Below the pieces are notes generated by a model, which did no database searches, was not told the origin of the DNA, and saw only the letters and a list, made by a program, of their open reading frames with translations. A stretch of 64,000 bases of DNA, from assembly GCF_017874355.1 (NCBI RefSeq), contig NZ_JAGGLI010000002.1, forward strand, positions 113,729 through 177,728, given 5' to 3'. The stretch's first letter is position 1. Every line of letters begins with the position of its first letter. Of this stretch, positions 1 to 10,067 are shown piece by piece. The position numbers and the translations under genes were made by a program. The stretch is from Acetoanaerobium pronyense. GTDB taxonomy: Bacteria > Bacillota > Clostridia > Peptostreptococcales > Filifactoraceae.

Positions 1-985
1 CTTGACCCGGCAGGTATTCTTTGATAGCTATAGGTACTCCAGTTGCAATACATTCTGTAAGTGTAAGTCCTCCCGGTTTTGATATAATTATATCTGAAAT
101 TTCCATAAGTTCATTTATATCCTCAGTGAATTCAAAGGGATGGATTCTCTCATCTTTAATATCTTTAATAGTTTTGTAAAGCTCTTTATTTTTTCCGCAT
201 ATAACTATTATATTGCAGTCCTTTTCCCACTCTAACAGAAGCCTTGTTTCTTTTTCTAAATTTCCTATGCCATAGCCTCCACCCATAATGAGATAGGTAA
301 ATCTATTTTCTTTTATTTTATATTTTTTATAAATGCTTTCTTTATCTATATATTTATTAAATTTAGGATCGATTGGAATTCCAAAAAACCTTACTTTTTT
401 CATATCTACATTTAATGTATCAAGTTCGCAAGAAAGTCTTTCTGAAGGAAATATATAATAATCAGTTGATGTGCTTATCCATGAAGGATGGACCACATAA
501 TCTGTCACTATTGTCATTATTTTGCTTTTCAGCTCATCCTTCTCCTCAATAACCTCAAGAAGTTCTCCTATAAAAGGATGGGTGGATATTATCCAGTCCG
601 GCGAAGTTTCTTCAATTAATTCTTTAAGTTTTTTTTCAAGGACTATCTTATTGAATATATCACTTATTTTTAGTTCTTCTTTATTTTCAATTTCCTTTGA
701 ATTTATTTTAAATCTTTTATTTTTTCTTTTCTTTTTCTTCTTACTTTGCTGAGTTGCCTCCTGAGCTTCTTTTTTGTAAAGATAGGAATATATTTCTGGA
801 ATATATTTAAGGGCTCTTAGATAATATTCAGTAAACAATTTATTGAGAACCGGGCTTACATACTCAAGTATATCTACAATTTCCACTTCATTGTTCGTAT
901 CCTGCATTTTAATAAAGTCTTTTAGGGATTTTGATACTTTTATATGACCAAACCCTGCTGATACAGATAATATAAGTACTTTCAA
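1..985 (-). CDS. Diacylglycerol glycosyltransferase (MGDG synthase/UgtP type), 3' end missing
   Basis: This gene runs off the window edge; 328 codons are visible. The N-terminus carries the glycine-rich SVSAGFGH loop typical of MurG-like GT28 glycosyltransferases of the MGDG-synthase/UgtP branch. The last visible residues contain SKPGGLTLTE, the nucleotide-sugar binding motif of that branch. Family members move sugar from a UDP-sugar to diacylglycerol on the inner face of the membrane, making glycolipid anchors. The start is a TTG preceded by a G-rich ribosome binding site (GGGGGGA). A lysine/arginine-rich stretch (residues 82-90, KKKKRKNKR) is unusual and may contact acidic lipids; that is inference. 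The family is clear, but the exact acceptor and number of sugars added are not. Confidence 0.85.
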   Translation of the reverse strand, partial: MKVLILSVSAGFGHIKVSKSLKDFIKMQDTNNEVEIVDILEYVSPVLNKLFTEYYLRALKYIPEIYSYLYKKEAQEATQQSKKKKKRKNKRFKINSKEIENKEELKISDIFNKIVLEKKLKELIEETSPDWIISTHPFIGELLEVIEEKDELKSKIMTIVTDYVVHPSWISTSTDYYIFPSERLSCELDTLNVDMKKVRFFGIPIDPKFNKYIDKESIYKKYKIKENRFTYLIMGGGYGIGNLEKETRLLLEWEKDCNIIVICGKNKELYKTIKDIKDERIHPFEFTEDINELMEISDIIISKPGGLTLTECIATGVPIAIKEYLPGQ

Positions 986-1023
986 AATAATCCCCCCGTT
1001 TATCTTTATAGTATTATTATATT

Positions 1024-1722
1024 TTAGGATTCTCCTTTAGATATATATTCAACAAATTGAAACTTGTCTGCCCTATCAATATATATTTCCTCTGTTTTTT
1101 CTAACTCTACACTTAAACCAAAGCCTCTTCTTATTATATCAATTATAGGACTCTTATTTTCCATATTTTCAAAGAGAGTAGACTTGTTGCCAATAGCTTT
1201 AAATTCATATGGTGGAGCTATCGCTACAGAGTTTACATTAATATGGTTTCCTGCAAGGGTTACCTCAGAAATCGGAGTGATTCTTTGTCCATTAAGGGAT
1301 ATTGCTTCACTGCCACTTCCTTTTAACTCGTTTATTAATATCAAAAGAAGCTTTCTGTCCTCCATCAAAAAAGCAAGATTTCTATCATCATCTGCAGATA
1401 TAGTCATTACTATTCCTTCTCCAGCTACATCCAAAAAACCTAAATCCATTTTTAATTCATCTAGTCTCTCTTTTGACTGAGCTATAGTTTCATTATACCT
1501 AGATGCTCTTGTTTTTAAAGACTCAAGCTCTTTTTGAAGGTCTCTTCTTTTTCTAGTCATTTGATACAAATCGGTTCTTTCTTTGTTTATATTTGATATT
1601 ATTTCCCTCGTATAAAAAGAACCATCAACGCTTATCTGATGGGGACTTTTTATTTGTATTCCTATCAATATTCCTAAAAAGACTATCATAAGGATTAATG
1701 TTCTAACGGATTTAAAATACAT
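1024..1722 (-). CDS. DUF881 family membrane-anchored protein
   Basis: This 232-residue protein has one N-terminal membrane segment (about residues 7-25), a coiled coil (about 45-95) and a C-terminal DUF881 domain. The domain is recognisable by the GEGIVMTISADDD and IAPPYEFKAIGN segments. DUF881 proteins are common in Gram-positive bacteria, often near cell-division genes, and their biochemical role is not established. Here the gene lies just downstream of an H-NOX chemoreceptor gene and just upstream of a lipid glycosyltransferase, all in the same direction, so cotranscription is possible. The start has an AAGGAAAGGG ribosome binding site about ten bases upstream. Membrane topology suggests that most of the protein is outside the cytoplasm. 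Confidence 0.8.
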   Translation of the reverse strand: MYFKSVRTLILMIVFLGILIGIQIKSPHQISVDGSFYTREIISNINKERTDLYQMTRKRRDLQKELESLKTRASRYNETIAQSKERLDELKMDLGFLDVAGEGIVMTISADDDRNLAFLMEDRKLLLILINELKGSGSEAISLNGQRITPISEVTLAGNHINVNSVAIAPPYEFKAIGNKSTLFENMENKSPIIDIIRRGFGLSVELEKTEEIYIDRADKFQFVEYISKGES

Positions 1723-1742
1723 AATAAAAAATCCCTTTCCTT

Positions 1743-3539
1743 CTAAATCTTATATTCCGACATATACCCTTTGAATTCATTTGTTAGTTTTTTAAAGTCT
1801 GTTATCCCTGAGGTCAGTTTCATTATTTCTTCAGAGTAGCTAGTTACATTAGAGCTTACTTCCTCTGTAGATGCAGAATTTTCTTCTGCAATTGCTGCAA
1901 GAGACTCTATACTTTCAAACATCGAGTATATCTTTTCAGACTGAACTTTAAGCTCCGTTATGGAGTATACCATTTTGTCAGCAACTGTAGATATTTTTGC
2001 ATTGGCTTCTTCTGTGTTGTCTATAGCGTTTTTTATGGATTTGCTTTCTGATTGAATCACACTATTTTGCTCTGTAATGCTTCCAACCATACTATCCATG
2101 TCGTTAAGAAACCCATATACATTTGCCTTTATGTTTTCTGCTGCCTTTTCTGATTGCTCTGCCAACTTTCTAACCTCATCTGCAACTACAGAAAAACCTC
2201 TCCCCATCTCTCCTGCTCTTGCAGCTTCAATAGATGCATTTAAAGCAAGTAGGTTTGTCTGGTATGCTATTGAAGAAACAAAAGAAGCTATTCCCTCAAT
2301 TTCTTTTCCTTTATTTTTTAGGTTTATACTCTCGTCTCTTACTAATTCAAATTTTCCAAGGATATTTTCAAGACTGCTTACTGTATTATCAAGAGCCTTA
2401 AATGACATTTTTATATCTTCAAGTGCCTCTTCAAGCTCTATTTTGTTTTTAGACTCATCCTCAGATATATTTTTTATACTCTCTACATTTGACTGTAAAA
2501 GAGATACGCTATTTTCTGTTTCAAAGGCTTGAGTCGTAGAGGTTTCTGCAAGCTGCTCCACAACATCCGCTATATCCTTGCTTGTAGTATCCATTTTAGT
2601 GGATATATTCCCAAGTGTATCACTAAAGCCTTGCATTTCTTGAATCATACTATTAAATCCAATAAAATCCTCTGCAACAGAGTCCTTATAGTTATTAAGC
2701 ATATTGTGAAGCTCTTCATATATATCGTTTCCAGTATCTATCTGATTTTTTACTATATAGTCCTTTCTAGTCAAATCCATTAACTCCATTTTTATATCTT
2801 CTATAGGAGATGCGGAAAGCTTGTACCCTACAAATGAAGCTATTGCCGTAACAAAAGGGATTAGTAGATAGCTATACTGAAGGTCTTTAGTTAAAAAGCC
2901 CACTGCTATTCCTGCAATAAGGGAAAATACTGCATTTTTTATTCCTAAATCCTTAACAAAACCTAAGGACATAAATCTATTGAAGGTATATTTTTTGAAT
3001 TTCCTTATTTCATATGGAAAGGTAAGCTTAAGCCTCATTTCTCCATCATTTCTATATATTTCTTCTACCTTTATTTCCTCATTAAAGTGATTCATAGCAC
3101 CTTTTATAAGACCCATTAGATAGTTGTTCATATTTCTTTTTGATTTATAGGTAAAGTAAGCTTCTTTTTTTCCTATTATATCAATATCAAGTACGGGAGG
3201 ATTGGAACCCGGTATTCTTTTTCTTACAACCTGATGGACATCATTCATAGAATTCAAAAATTGAAACATATTGCTTTTATCAAAAAATGATGAATATCCT
3301 GCATGAAAGGCCTTTACATTATCACGGCCTATCTCTCTCCACAAATCCTCTTCCGAGATTGAGAACTCTTTGGATATTTCTTTTATAAATCTATATACTT
3401 TTTCATCAGCGATATCATCCAGTGGTGATATTGTGGTTTCTGGATCCATTCCCGCTAATTTCATCTTTTCTTTAACTACATCTTCAGGATAAAGCTTACT
3501 TAAAGTTTTTATCCAAGTCCCAACAACTGTACCTTTCAA
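1743..3539 (-). CDS. H-NOX methyl-accepting chemotaxis protein (heme-based gas sensor)
   Basis: This is a gas-sensing chemoreceptor. Residues 1-180 form an H-NOX heme domain, two membrane helices follow (about 200-250), and the rest is a methyl-accepting signalling domain. Its tip motif ([16 protein letters not shown], then RAGEMGRGF) contacts CheA/CheW. Starting at the TTG, the numbering matches Thermoanaerobacter H-NOX exactly: Trp9, Asn74, proximal heme ligand His102, Pro115, the Tyr131-Ser133-Arg135 heme-propionate motif and distal Tyr140. I chose this TTG because GGAGGAAAGAA sits directly upstream and the family begins MKGT. An ATG nine codons upstream (3566) is the alternative and would overlap the preceding gene. 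A complete distal Trp/Asn/Tyr network is known for O2-binding members, but clostridial NO sensors also have the distal Tyr, so O2 versus NO is open. Confidence 0.93.
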   Translation of the reverse strand: MKGTVVGTWIKTLSKLYPEDVVKEKMKLAGMDPETTISPLDDIADEKVYRFIKEISKEFSISEEDLWREIGRDNVKAFHAGYSSFFDKSNMFQFLNSMNDVHQVVRKRIPGSNPPVLDIDIIGKKEAYFTYKSKRNMNNYLMGLIKGAMNHFNEEIKVEEIYRNDGEMRLKLTFPYEIRKFKKYTFNRFMSLGFVKDLGIKNAVFSLIAGIAVGFLTKDLQYSYLLIPFVTAIASFVGYKLSASPIEDIKMELMDLTRKDYIVKNQIDTGNDIYEELHNMLNNYKDSVAEDFIGFNSMIQEMQGFSDTLGNISTKMDTTSKDIADVVEQLAETSTTQAFETENSVSLLQSNVESIKNISEDESKNKIELEEALEDIKMSFKALDNTVSSLENILGKFELVRDESINLKNKGKEIEGIASFVSSIAYQTNLLALNASIEAARAGEMGRGFSVVADEVRKLAEQSEKAAENIKANVYGFLNDMDSMVGSITEQNSVIQSESKSIKNAIDNTEEANAKISTVADKMVYSITELKVQSEKIYSMFESIESLAAIAEENSASTEEVSSNVTSYSEEIMKLTSGITDFKKLTNEFKGYMSEYKI

Positions 3540-3562
3540 ATTCTTTCCTCCATTCGCTAGTG

Positions 3563-3754
3563 TCACTCAGAGTCATTAATATAGTTTTCTAAATCTTCTA
3601 TTCGTTTTTCTAAAAGTGCAACTCTTACTTCTAGGTCTTCTTTATCTAGAGATTTGTTTTTTAATCTATTTAAAAAATAAACCCCTAATAGCAAAGGCAC
3701 TATTAGCATTCCAAGCAAAGCCAGTATATTGGCAAATTGTAATATATAAATCAT
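3563..3754 (-). CDS. Small membrane protein with coiled-coil tail
   Basis: This 63-residue protein of unknown function has one hydrophobic helix (about residues 4-28), a short basic region and a charged amphipathic tail ([14 protein letters not shown]) that should form a coiled coil. Its stop lies 23 bases before the H-NOX receptor start, so the two are probably cotranscribed and possibly translationally coupled. The layout (membrane helix plus cytoplasmic coiled coil) would suit a partner or modulator of the receptor, but that is inference from position only. No named family is recognised. A plausible start codon and consistent reading through the amphipathic tail support a real gene. Confidence 0.6.
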   Translation of the reverse strand: MIYILQFANILALLGMLIVPLLLGVYFLNRLKNKSLDKEDLEVRVALLEKRIEDLENYINDSE

Positions 3755-3826
3755 CCTACACCTCGGCTTTTAAGTCTAACTCAATTTTATCAGCTTTATT
3801 TGAATTTAACAATTATTTACTTTTTT

Positions 3827-3856
3827 AAAACCCCTGCATTTTCATGCAGGGGTTTT
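3827..3856 (-). terminator. Intrinsic terminator downstream of engB
   Basis: The inverted repeat CCCCTGCA/TGCAGGGG has a six-base loop and is flanked by AAAA and TTTT, so it could end transcription on either strand. It lies four bases past the engB stop and is the natural end of the lon-engB transcript. Confidence 0.85.
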
Positions 3857-3860
3857 AAAA

Positions 3861-4469
3861 TTAATCTACAGCTATAACATACCCATCATTTTCAAAAATA
3901 TTTATTATATGGCTCCAAATTTCATCTGTTCCTGTTTTTTTGAGAGCTGATATAGGCATCACTTTCTCTCCAGTATAATTAAGTTTTTTTCTAATTACTG
4001 AAAAAGCTTTTTGATATGCCCCTCTTGATATTTTATCTGATTTTGTGGCTATGACAGTAACTGGTATATTGTAGTGAACTGCATAGCTGTGCATCATTAC
4101 ATCATCTTCTTTTGGTTCATGTCTTATATCAACCAAAAGAAATATATGTTTTAAGTCCTTGCTGTTTTGGAAGTATTCTTCCATTACTCTTCCCCATTCT
4201 TTTCTAGAATCCTTGGACATCTTTGCATATCCATATCCAGGAAGGTCAACAAAGTAAAACTCATTGTTTATTTTGTAGAAGTTTATTGTTCTGGTTTTTC
4301 CCGGATTTTGACTAACTCTAGCAAGGCTTTTTCTTCCTAAAAGGGTATTGATAGAAGAAGATTTTCCTACATTAGATCGTCCTACAAAAGCAACCTCCGG
4401 AAGGCCATCATCAGGGTATTGATCTTTTTTCATTGCACTTATTACAAGCTCTACATTTTTTATCTTCAT
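3861..4469 (-). CDS. engB: Ribosome biogenesis GTPase EngB/YsxC
   Basis: This is a 202-residue TRAFAC GTPase that helps assemble the large ribosomal subunit. The motifs are G1 GRSNVGKSS (about residues 30-38), G2 TRT in the PGKTRTINFY segment, G3 DLPGYG (about 75-80), G4 TKSD and G5 SALKKTG. Length and order match the EngB/YsxC/YihA family. The start codon overlaps the lon stop by one base (TAATG), so the two genes are translationally coupled. The lon-engB arrangement is common in Firmicutes and links protein quality control with ribosome assembly in one transcript. Confidence 0.96.
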   Translation of the reverse strand: MKIKNVELVISAMKKDQYPDDGLPEVAFVGRSNVGKSSSINTLLGRKSLARVSQNPGKTRTINFYKINNEFYFVDLPGYGYAKMSKDSRKEWGRVMEEYFQNSKDLKHIFLLVDIRHEPKEDDVMMHSYAVHYNIPVTVIATKSDKISRGAYQKAFSVIRKKLNYTGEKVMPISALKKTGTDEIWSHIINIFENDGYVIAVD

Positions 4470-6814
4470 TAGTTCTCCTCATTTCTAACTAAAGCTTCTT
4501 CTAAAACCTGCTCCATGTTAGACACAAGTACAAACTTTAGCTTCTTCTTTACATTTTCAGGAATCTCATCAAGGTCTCTTTTATTCTCTTCTGGAAGTAT
4601 TATCGTCTTGATTCCCGCTCTATTTGCTGCAAGGACCTTTTCCTTGATTCCTCCAACTGGAAGTACCTTACCCCTTAAAGTAATCTCTCCAGTCATAGCT
4701 AAATCTCCTCTTACAGGAATATTACTAAGGGCGGATAGTATTGCAGTCGCCATTGTCACTCCTGCGGAAGGACCGTCTTTTGGTATAGCTCCTTCTGGAA
4801 TATGGACATGAATGTCCTTCTCTTTATAAAAATTTTCATCAATATTGTATTTATCTGATATAGATCTTATATAGCTCATACCTGCTCTTGCAGATTCTTT
4901 CATTACGTTTCCAAGCTGACCTGTAAGCTCTAGCTTTCCATTTCCTTTCATAGTACCTATCTCTATAGTAAGAGTATCTCCTCCAACTGCTGTCCACGCA
5001 AGGCCAGTTACTGTACCTACTTCTGGAGCTTCAGTGGCAAGCTGGTATCTAAACATAGGTTTTCCAAGGAATTTTTCTAGATTTTGTTTATTTACTCTAA
5101 CTAGGCTTAAATCCTTGTCTTCTACTTTCTTTTTAGCGGCTTTCCTACATATCTTTCCGATTGTTCTTTCAAAATTTCTTACTCCTGACTCTCTTGTATA
5201 CTTATTAATTACTTCTCTTAAAGTTTCATCTGAAATTTGAAGAAAGTCTTCTGTAAGGCCGTTTTCCTTAAGCTGCTTTGGAAGAAGGTATATTCTTCCT
5301 ATTTTGAGCTTTTCTTCCTCTGTGTACCCTGATATTTGGATTACTTCCATTCTATCAAGAAGAGGCCTTGGAATTGTAGATAGTGAATTTGCTGTTGTTA
5401 TGAAAAGCACCTTTGAAAGATCAAAAGGAACCTCCATATAGTGATCCGTAAAGTCCTTGTTTTGCTCTGGATCTAATACCTCAAGCATTGCGGATGCAGG
5501 GTCTCCCCTAAAATCTGATGCCATCTTATCTATTTCATCAAATAAAAATACAGGGTTCTTTGTTTTTACTTCTTTTATAGCATTTATTATTCTTCCAGGT
5601 ATCGCACCTACATAGGTTCTTCTATGTCCTCTGATTTCTGCTTCGTCTCTTACTCCACCAAGTGAAACTCTAACGAATTTTCTATTAAGTGACCTTGCTA
5701 CAGACTTTGCTATAGAAGTCTTACCTACTCCTGGAGGACCTACAAGGCATAGTATAGGACCTTTCATTGATTTAGATATAGTTCTTACTGCAAGATATTC
5801 TATTATTCTTTCTTTTACTTTTTCAAGTCCAAAGTGATCCTCATCAAGAATACTTTCAGCTAGCTTTATATCTAGTTTATCCTTTGTTTCCTTACCCCAA
5901 GGAAGAGCAAAAAAGTTATCAAGATATGTTCTTATTACTCCACCTTCTGCAGAAGAAGGTGACATTCTCGATAATCTATCTATCTCTTTACTTATTTTTT
6001 CAGTAACTTCTTTAGGTAGCTTTAGTTTTGAAAGTTTTTCCCTATATTCATCAATTTCATCTGCTATTACTTCGTCTTCTCCAAGTTCTCTTTGTATTGC
6101 CTTCATTTGTTCTCTAAGGTAATACTCTTTTTGAATCTTATTTACCTGCTTCTTAACTCTTATATTTATCTTTTTTTCTATTTCAAGAACTTCTATTTCC
6201 TCAAGGAGAATCCTATATATTTCCTCAAGTCTCTCTTTAGGGTCAAATACTTCAAGTATTTGCTGCTTTTGCACAGGCTTTAGCACTATATTTGCAGCTA
6301 CAGTGTCTGCAAATCTGCTTGGCTCATCTATATCTGCAAGGGTTACAAGAATCTCTCCAGATACTTTATTACCTACATTTACATATTCCTCAAATGTATC
6401 CATAACAAGTCTCATAGTAGCATCTATATCTTTGTCTTCCTTTAGAACATCGCTATATACTATCTCTTTTAATTTTGCTCTAAAAAACGGCTCAGTCTGA
6501 TAAATTTCAGAAATCTTTGCCCTTGATATCCCTTCAACAAGTACTCTTATTGTATTTCCTGGAAGCTTGAGCATTTGCTTGACCTTACATATAGTTCCTA
6601 CGTTATAAAAATCTCCTTCTACAGGTATGTCTATTTCAGGATCCATTTGAGTAGTTAAAAAAACTAGCTGCTCCTCAAGCATAGCTTCTTCAAGAGCCAT
6701 TATTGATTTTTCTCGTCCTACATCAAAATGAATTACCATATAAGGAAATATCGAAATACCTCTTAAAGGTATCAGGGGAATATCTACTGTCTTAGTCTTA
6801 TAATTTTTTGGCAT
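4469..6814 (-). CDS. lon: ATP-dependent protease Lon
   Basis: This is a full-length 781-residue bacterial-type (LonA) protease that degrades misfolded and short-lived regulatory proteins in the cytoplasm. It has the N-terminal substrate domain, an AAA+ module with Walker [10 protein letters not shown] near residue 355 and Walker [11 protein letters not shown], and a C-terminal serine-lysine protease domain. The catalytic Ser is in [12 protein letters not shown] (near 680) and the Lys in [10 protein letters not shown] (near 722). The ATG has GAGAGGAGAA upstream. It is followed directly by engB. In many clostridia clpX lies immediately upstream of lon; here a plus-strand chromate-transporter pair separates them. 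Confidence 0.97.
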   Translation of the reverse strand: MPKNYKTKTVDIPLIPLRGISIFPYMVIHFDVGREKSIMALEEAMLEEQLVFLTTQMDPEIDIPVEGDFYNVGTICKVKQMLKLPGNTIRVLVEGISRAKISEIYQTEPFFRAKLKEIVYSDVLKEDKDIDATMRLVMDTFEEYVNVGNKVSGEILVTLADIDEPSRFADTVAANIVLKPVQKQQILEVFDPKERLEEIYRILLEEIEVLEIEKKINIRVKKQVNKIQKEYYLREQMKAIQRELGEDEVIADEIDEYREKLSKLKLPKEVTEKISKEIDRLSRMSPSSAEGGVIRTYLDNFFALPWGKETKDKLDIKLAESILDEDHFGLEKVKERIIEYLAVRTISKSMKGPILCLVGPPGVGKTSIAKSVARSLNRKFVRVSLGGVRDEAEIRGHRRTYVGAIPGRIINAIKEVKTKNPVFLFDEIDKMASDFRGDPASAMLEVLDPEQNKDFTDHYMEVPFDLSKVLFITTANSLSTIPRPLLDRMEVIQISGYTEEEKLKIGRIYLLPKQLKENGLTEDFLQISDETLREVINKYTRESGVRNFERTIGKICRKAAKKKVEDKDLSLVRVNKQNLEKFLGKPMFRYQLATEAPEVGTVTGLAWTAVGGDTLTIEIGTMKGNGKLELTGQLGNVMKESARAGMSYIRSISDKYNIDENFYKEKDIHVHIPEGAIPKDGPSAGVTMATAILSALSNIPVRGDLAMTGEITLRGKVLPVGGIKEKVLAANRAGIKTIILPEENKRDLDEIPENVKKKLKFVLVSNMEQVLEEALVRNEEN

Positions 6815-6971
6815 ATTCCATTTCTCCTCTCTTAGCTTGTTTATATTTTAAATCCAATGTTATTTATCATATTCATGGACTTAGTTTTCATATTAATGTT
6901 ATCATAAAAAGTATAGATTGTTTAATTATACCCAATTACTTGAATTTCTAATTGTTAGGAGGTTAGTAAAT

Positions 6972-7499
6972 TTGTTTAAGCTTTTTAGTACTTTTTTCAA
7001 AATGGGTCTTTTTACATTTGGCGGTGGGTATGCAATGATTCCCATAATGGAGAGAGAGCTTGTTGATAATACCAAGATGATAACAAAAGATGAATTTGTT
7101 GATTATATCTCAGTTGCACAAAGCTTTCCAGGTCCAATAGCCGTGAATCTTTCTATTCTTTTAGGATATAGGTTTATGGGCCTAAAGGGTGCTTTATCTT
7201 CACTTTTAGGTGTTGTACTTCCATCTTTTATCGTAATACTTATTGTATCACTATTTTATGCAAAAACCAGAGATTCAAAAATTTTAGAAGGTTTTTTTAA
7301 CGGAGTATCTCCTGTAGTACCCGCTCTGCTTCTTGTATCTGTTTTAAATCTGTTTAAAAAAATAAACAAATCAACAATTGATATTACCATGATTTTGGTA
7401 ACTTTCATAGGGGTTGCTTTACTTGGCATCAATCCACTGTGGATGATAGGAGGAGGTGTACTCGTAGGATTATGGAACCATTTCTACAAATTTTCCTAG
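6972..7499 (+). CDS. Chromate transporter family protein, first half-size subunit
   Basis: This 175-residue CHR-family membrane protein contains the diagnostic FGGGYAM motif near residue 20, a second family signature in SVAQSFPGPIAVNL and about five or six hydrophobic segments. Single-domain CHR proteins usually occur as adjacent pairs, as here, and work together. The family includes chromate efflux pumps, but many members have unproven substrates. I placed the start at a TTG because AGGAGG lies nine bases upstream; an ATG at 6918 would add 18 residues with no ribosome binding site. The gene points against its neighbours and lies between lon and clpX. Confidence 0.85.
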   Translation: MFKLFSTFFKMGLFTFGGGYAMIPIMERELVDNTKMITKDEFVDYISVAQSFPGPIAVNLSILLGYRFMGLKGALSSLLGVVLPSFIVILIVSLFYAKTRDSKILEGFFNGVSPVVPALLLVSVLNLFKKINKSTIDITMILVTFIGVALLGINPLWMIGGGVLVGLWNHFYKFS

Positions 7500-7999
7500 T
7501 TTTTGTAAAAATAGGAAGTGTAAGCTTTGGGGGAGGCTATGCAATGCTTCCATTTATAGAGCAGGAGGTAATTACTGTAAATAAATGGCTCACTCCAACT
7601 GAATTTTTGGATGTGCTTGCAATTTCTCAAATCACACCAGGTCCTATTGCCATAAACTCAGCAACTTTCATTGGTTTTAATCATCTTGGTTTTTTAGGAA
7701 GTCTGCTTGCTACTACTGGCATTGTATTTGGTCCTTTTATATTTATGAGCATAGTATCAGGCTTTATAGAAAAATATAAATCAAGTTCCCTAATGAAAAA
7801 TATTCTTTCTTATATAAAGCCAGTTACAGTTGCACTAATACTTTCAGCCACTTATTCAACATTTTTGAAAAGTGTACTTGATGGGAAGTCACTTGTAATT
7901 TTTTTAGTTTCTGCTGCTTTGCTCATGTATACTAAAATACATCCAATAGGAATTCTTCTTTCTTTTGGAGTAGTAGGAATCATATTGAATATCCTTTGA
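7472..7999 (+). CDS. Chromate transporter family protein, second half-size subunit
   Basis: This 175-residue partner of the upstream gene carries the same FGGGYAM motif and the ISQITPGPIAINSA signature, with several membrane helices. The two halves probably form an antiparallel heterodimer, as known for paired short CHR proteins. The chosen ATG overlaps the end of the first gene by 28 bases. AGGAGGTG lies about 15 bases upstream, further than usual, and TAGGA is very close to the ATG, so the exact start is less certain than the frame. The substrate cannot be read from sequence; chromate, sulfate-like anions or another solute are possible. Confidence 0.85.
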   Translation: MEPFLQIFLVFVKIGSVSFGGGYAMLPFIEQEVITVNKWLTPTEFLDVLAISQITPGPIAINSATFIGFNHLGFLGSLLATTGIVFGPFIFMSIVSGFIEKYKSSSLMKNILSYIKPVTVALILSATYSTFLKSVLDGKSLVIFLVSAALLMYTKIHPIGILLSFGVVGIILNIL

Positions 8000-8009
8000 T
8001 TTCATCACA

Positions 8010-8033
8010 AAAGGGATGCATTTGCATCCCTTT
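8010..8033. terminator. Bidirectional terminator between chromate genes and clpX
   Basis: The inverted repeat AAAGGGATGCA/TGCATCCCTTT lies between convergent genes, with A-rich and T-rich flanks. It can end the plus-strand transporter transcript and the minus-strand clpX transcript. Confidence 0.75.
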
Positions 8034-8051
8034 GTATATTTCACTTATTTC

Positions 8052-9311
8052 TTAGGCAGTCTCTTCTGGATTATTTTTTGACTTTTTTAGAATAACATAA
8101 GGCTCTTTATTTTCAGTAATACATTCCTTAGTAATTACCACCTTTTCAACATCATCTCTTGATGGAATTTCAAACATTATATCCATAGTTGCTTTCTCAA
8201 GTATGCTTCTAAGACCTCTTGCTCCAGTTTTTCTTTCCATTGCTTTTTTTGCAATTTCAATAAGAGCATCGTCTTCTATATCAAGGATTACCTTGTCTAA
8301 GTCAAATAGTTTCTTAAACTGCTTAACTAGAGCATTTTTAGGCTCTTTCAATATAGATACAAGAGCTTTTTCATCTAGAGGGTCAAGAGTTACTACAACT
8401 GGAACTCTACCTACAAACTCAGGTATAAGTCCAAATTTAAGAAGATCTTCTGTCTGGATTTGCTTTAGTATCGCTGCAGCCTCAATATCTTTTTTAGACA
8501 TTATTTTAGCTCCAAAGCCTAATGCTTTTTCTCCAACTCTTCTTTGTATTATTTTGTCTATACCATCAAAAGCTCCACCAACTATAAATAGGATGTTAGT
8601 TGTGTCTATTTGAAGAAACTCTTGATGTGGATGCTTTCTTCCACCTTGAGGAGGTACATTAGCTTTAGTTCCTTCTATTATTTTTAGAAGAGCTTGCTGT
8701 ACACCTTCTCCTGATACATCTCTAGTTATGGATGGATTTTCTGATTTTCTTGTTATTTTGTCTATCTCATCAATGTATATTATACCTTTTTCAGCTTTAG
8801 CTATATCATAGTCAGAAGCCTGTATAAGTTTTAATAGGATATTTTCAACATCTTCACCTACGTACCCGGCCTCTGTAAGTGTAGTCGCATCAGCCATTGC
8901 AAAAGGTACATTCAGCATTTTCGCAAGGGTCTGTGCTAGCAGGGTCTTACCTGAACCAGTTGGCCCGAGCATCAAGATATTGCTTTTTTGCAGCTCTATC
9001 TCTTTATTTTTAGTATCTGTTGAGAATATTCTTTTATAGTGATTGTATACAGCAACTGCAAGAGTTTTCTTTGCTTCATCTTGTCCTATAACGTACTCAT
9101 CCAAATACTTCTTAATCTCTTGCGGTTTTGGAAGTCCAGTTATTTCTGTATCTACGATTTCTTCAAATTCTTCTTTTATTATTTCCTGACAAAGCTCTAC
9201 ACATTCGTCGCAGATATAGACATTTGGTCCAGCAATAAGTCTTTTTACCTGATCTTGACTTTTCCCGCAAAAAGAGCATCTTAGCTGCTTTTTTTCATCA
9301 AATCTTGACAT
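8052..9311 (-). CDS. clpX: ATP-dependent Clp protease ATP-binding subunit ClpX
   Basis: This 419-residue AAA+ unfoldase feeds substrates into ClpP. The N-terminal zinc-binding domain has Cys12, Cys15, Cys34 and Cys37. Walker A is GPTGSGKT (about residues 116-123), Walker B is [10 protein letters not shown], and sensor and arginine-finger regions follow. The ClpP-binding loop region (IGF-type) is represented by the ALGFGA segment. The gene follows clpP by 27 bases and has a GAGGTG ribosome binding site. The tig-clpP-clpX order is conserved in Firmicutes. Confidence 0.97.
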   Translation of the reverse strand: MSRFDEKKQLRCSFCGKSQDQVKRLIAGPNVYICDECVELCQEIIKEEFEEIVDTEITGLPKPQEIKKYLDEYVIGQDEAKKTLAVAVYNHYKRIFSTDTKNKEIELQKSNILMLGPTGSGKTLLAQTLAKMLNVPFAMADATTLTEAGYVGEDVENILLKLIQASDYDIAKAEKGIIYIDEIDKITRKSENPSITRDVSGEGVQQALLKIIEGTKANVPPQGGRKHPHQEFLQIDTTNILFIVGGAFDGIDKIIQRRVGEKALGFGAKIMSKKDIEAAAILKQIQTEDLLKFGLIPEFVGRVPVVVTLDPLDEKALVSILKEPKNALVKQFKKLFDLDKVILDIEDDALIEIAKKAMERKTGARGLRSILEKATMDIMFEIPSRDDVEKVVITKECITENKEPYVILKKSKNNPEETA

Positions 9312-9338
9312 TAATTACACCTCTTTTAAAAATTTTGA

Positions 9339-9923
9339 CTAAGGTCTTTTTTCAATTACCTCATCAATTAATCCATATTCCTTAGCATCAGTAGCCGTCA
9401 TAAAGAAGTCCCTTTCAGTGTCTCTTTCGATTTTGTCCAGAGGTTGTCCACTTCTCTCAGCCATAATTTCATTTAATTTATTTCTCATTCTTATTATTCT
9501 CTCTGCGTGAATTTTAATGTCAGTAGCTTGCCCCTGAGTTCCTCCAAGAGGTTGATGTATCATTATTTCACTGTTTGGAAGTGCAAATCTTTTGCCCTTT
9601 GCTCCTGCAGTTAATAAAAATGCTCCCATAGAAGCAGCCATTCCTATACATATAGTTGCAACATCTGGCTTTATATATTGCATAGTGTCATATATTGCCA
9701 TTCCTGCAGTTATGCTTCCTCCAGGAGAGTTTATATACAGGTAGATATCCTTGTCTGGATCTTCAGATTCAAGGTGAAGTAGCTGCGCTACCACTAAAGA
9801 GGCAGTATGATCGTTAACCTGATCTCCTAAAAATATTATTCTATCTTTAAGAAGTCTAGAATATATATCGTAGCTTCTTTCTCCTCTTCCTGTTTGTTCT
9901 ATGACTATTGGTACATAAGCCAT
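9339..9923 (-). CDS. clpP: ATP-dependent Clp protease proteolytic subunit ClpP
   Basis: This 194-residue serine peptidase forms the tetradecameric chamber of ClpXP. The catalytic triad is visible as Ser98 (GMAASMGA), His123 (IMIHQPLGG) and Asp172 (TERDFFM). I used the second ATG as start: AGGAGG is seven bases upstream of it but only one base from the first ATG (9929), and homologues begin MA-VP-V. It lies downstream of tig and upstream of clpX on the minus strand. A gap of about 115 bases after tig, containing a hairpin, suggests that clpP may have its own promoter. Confidence 0.97.
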   Translation of the reverse strand: MAYVPIVIEQTGRGERSYDIYSRLLKDRIIFLGDQVNDHTASLVVAQLLHLESEDPDKDIYLYINSPGGSITAGMAIYDTMQYIKPDVATICIGMAASMGAFLLTAGAKGKRFALPNSEIMIHQPLGGTQGQATDIKIHAERIIRMRNKLNEIMAERSGQPLDKIERDTERDFFMTATDAKEYGLIDEVIEKRP

Positions 9924-10045
9924 TTCCATACCTCCTCTGTCAGTTTTTATATATTAATTAATTATACTATAAAAATAATATTGTTCACACATTTACCTAA
10001 TATACCCAAATTAAATCTATAAAAACTTTTTTTCAATACAAAATT

Positions 10046-10067
10046 ACAGTAGCCAAAGGGCTACTGT
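10046..10067 (-). terminator. Hairpin overlapping the tig stop codon, probable terminator
   Basis: A nine-base stem ACAGTAGCC/GGCTACTGT with a four-base loop spans the trigger factor stop codon. Read on the minus strand it is followed by a weak T-run (AATTTTG), so termination may be partial, letting some transcripts continue into clpP. Confidence 0.55.

Noticed and set aside
2077..2783. Plus-strand frames across the chemoreceptor gene
   Set aside because: They are antisense shadows of an intact, motif-rich minus-strand gene, lack ribosome binding sites and show low-complexity Ser/Phe-rich composition.
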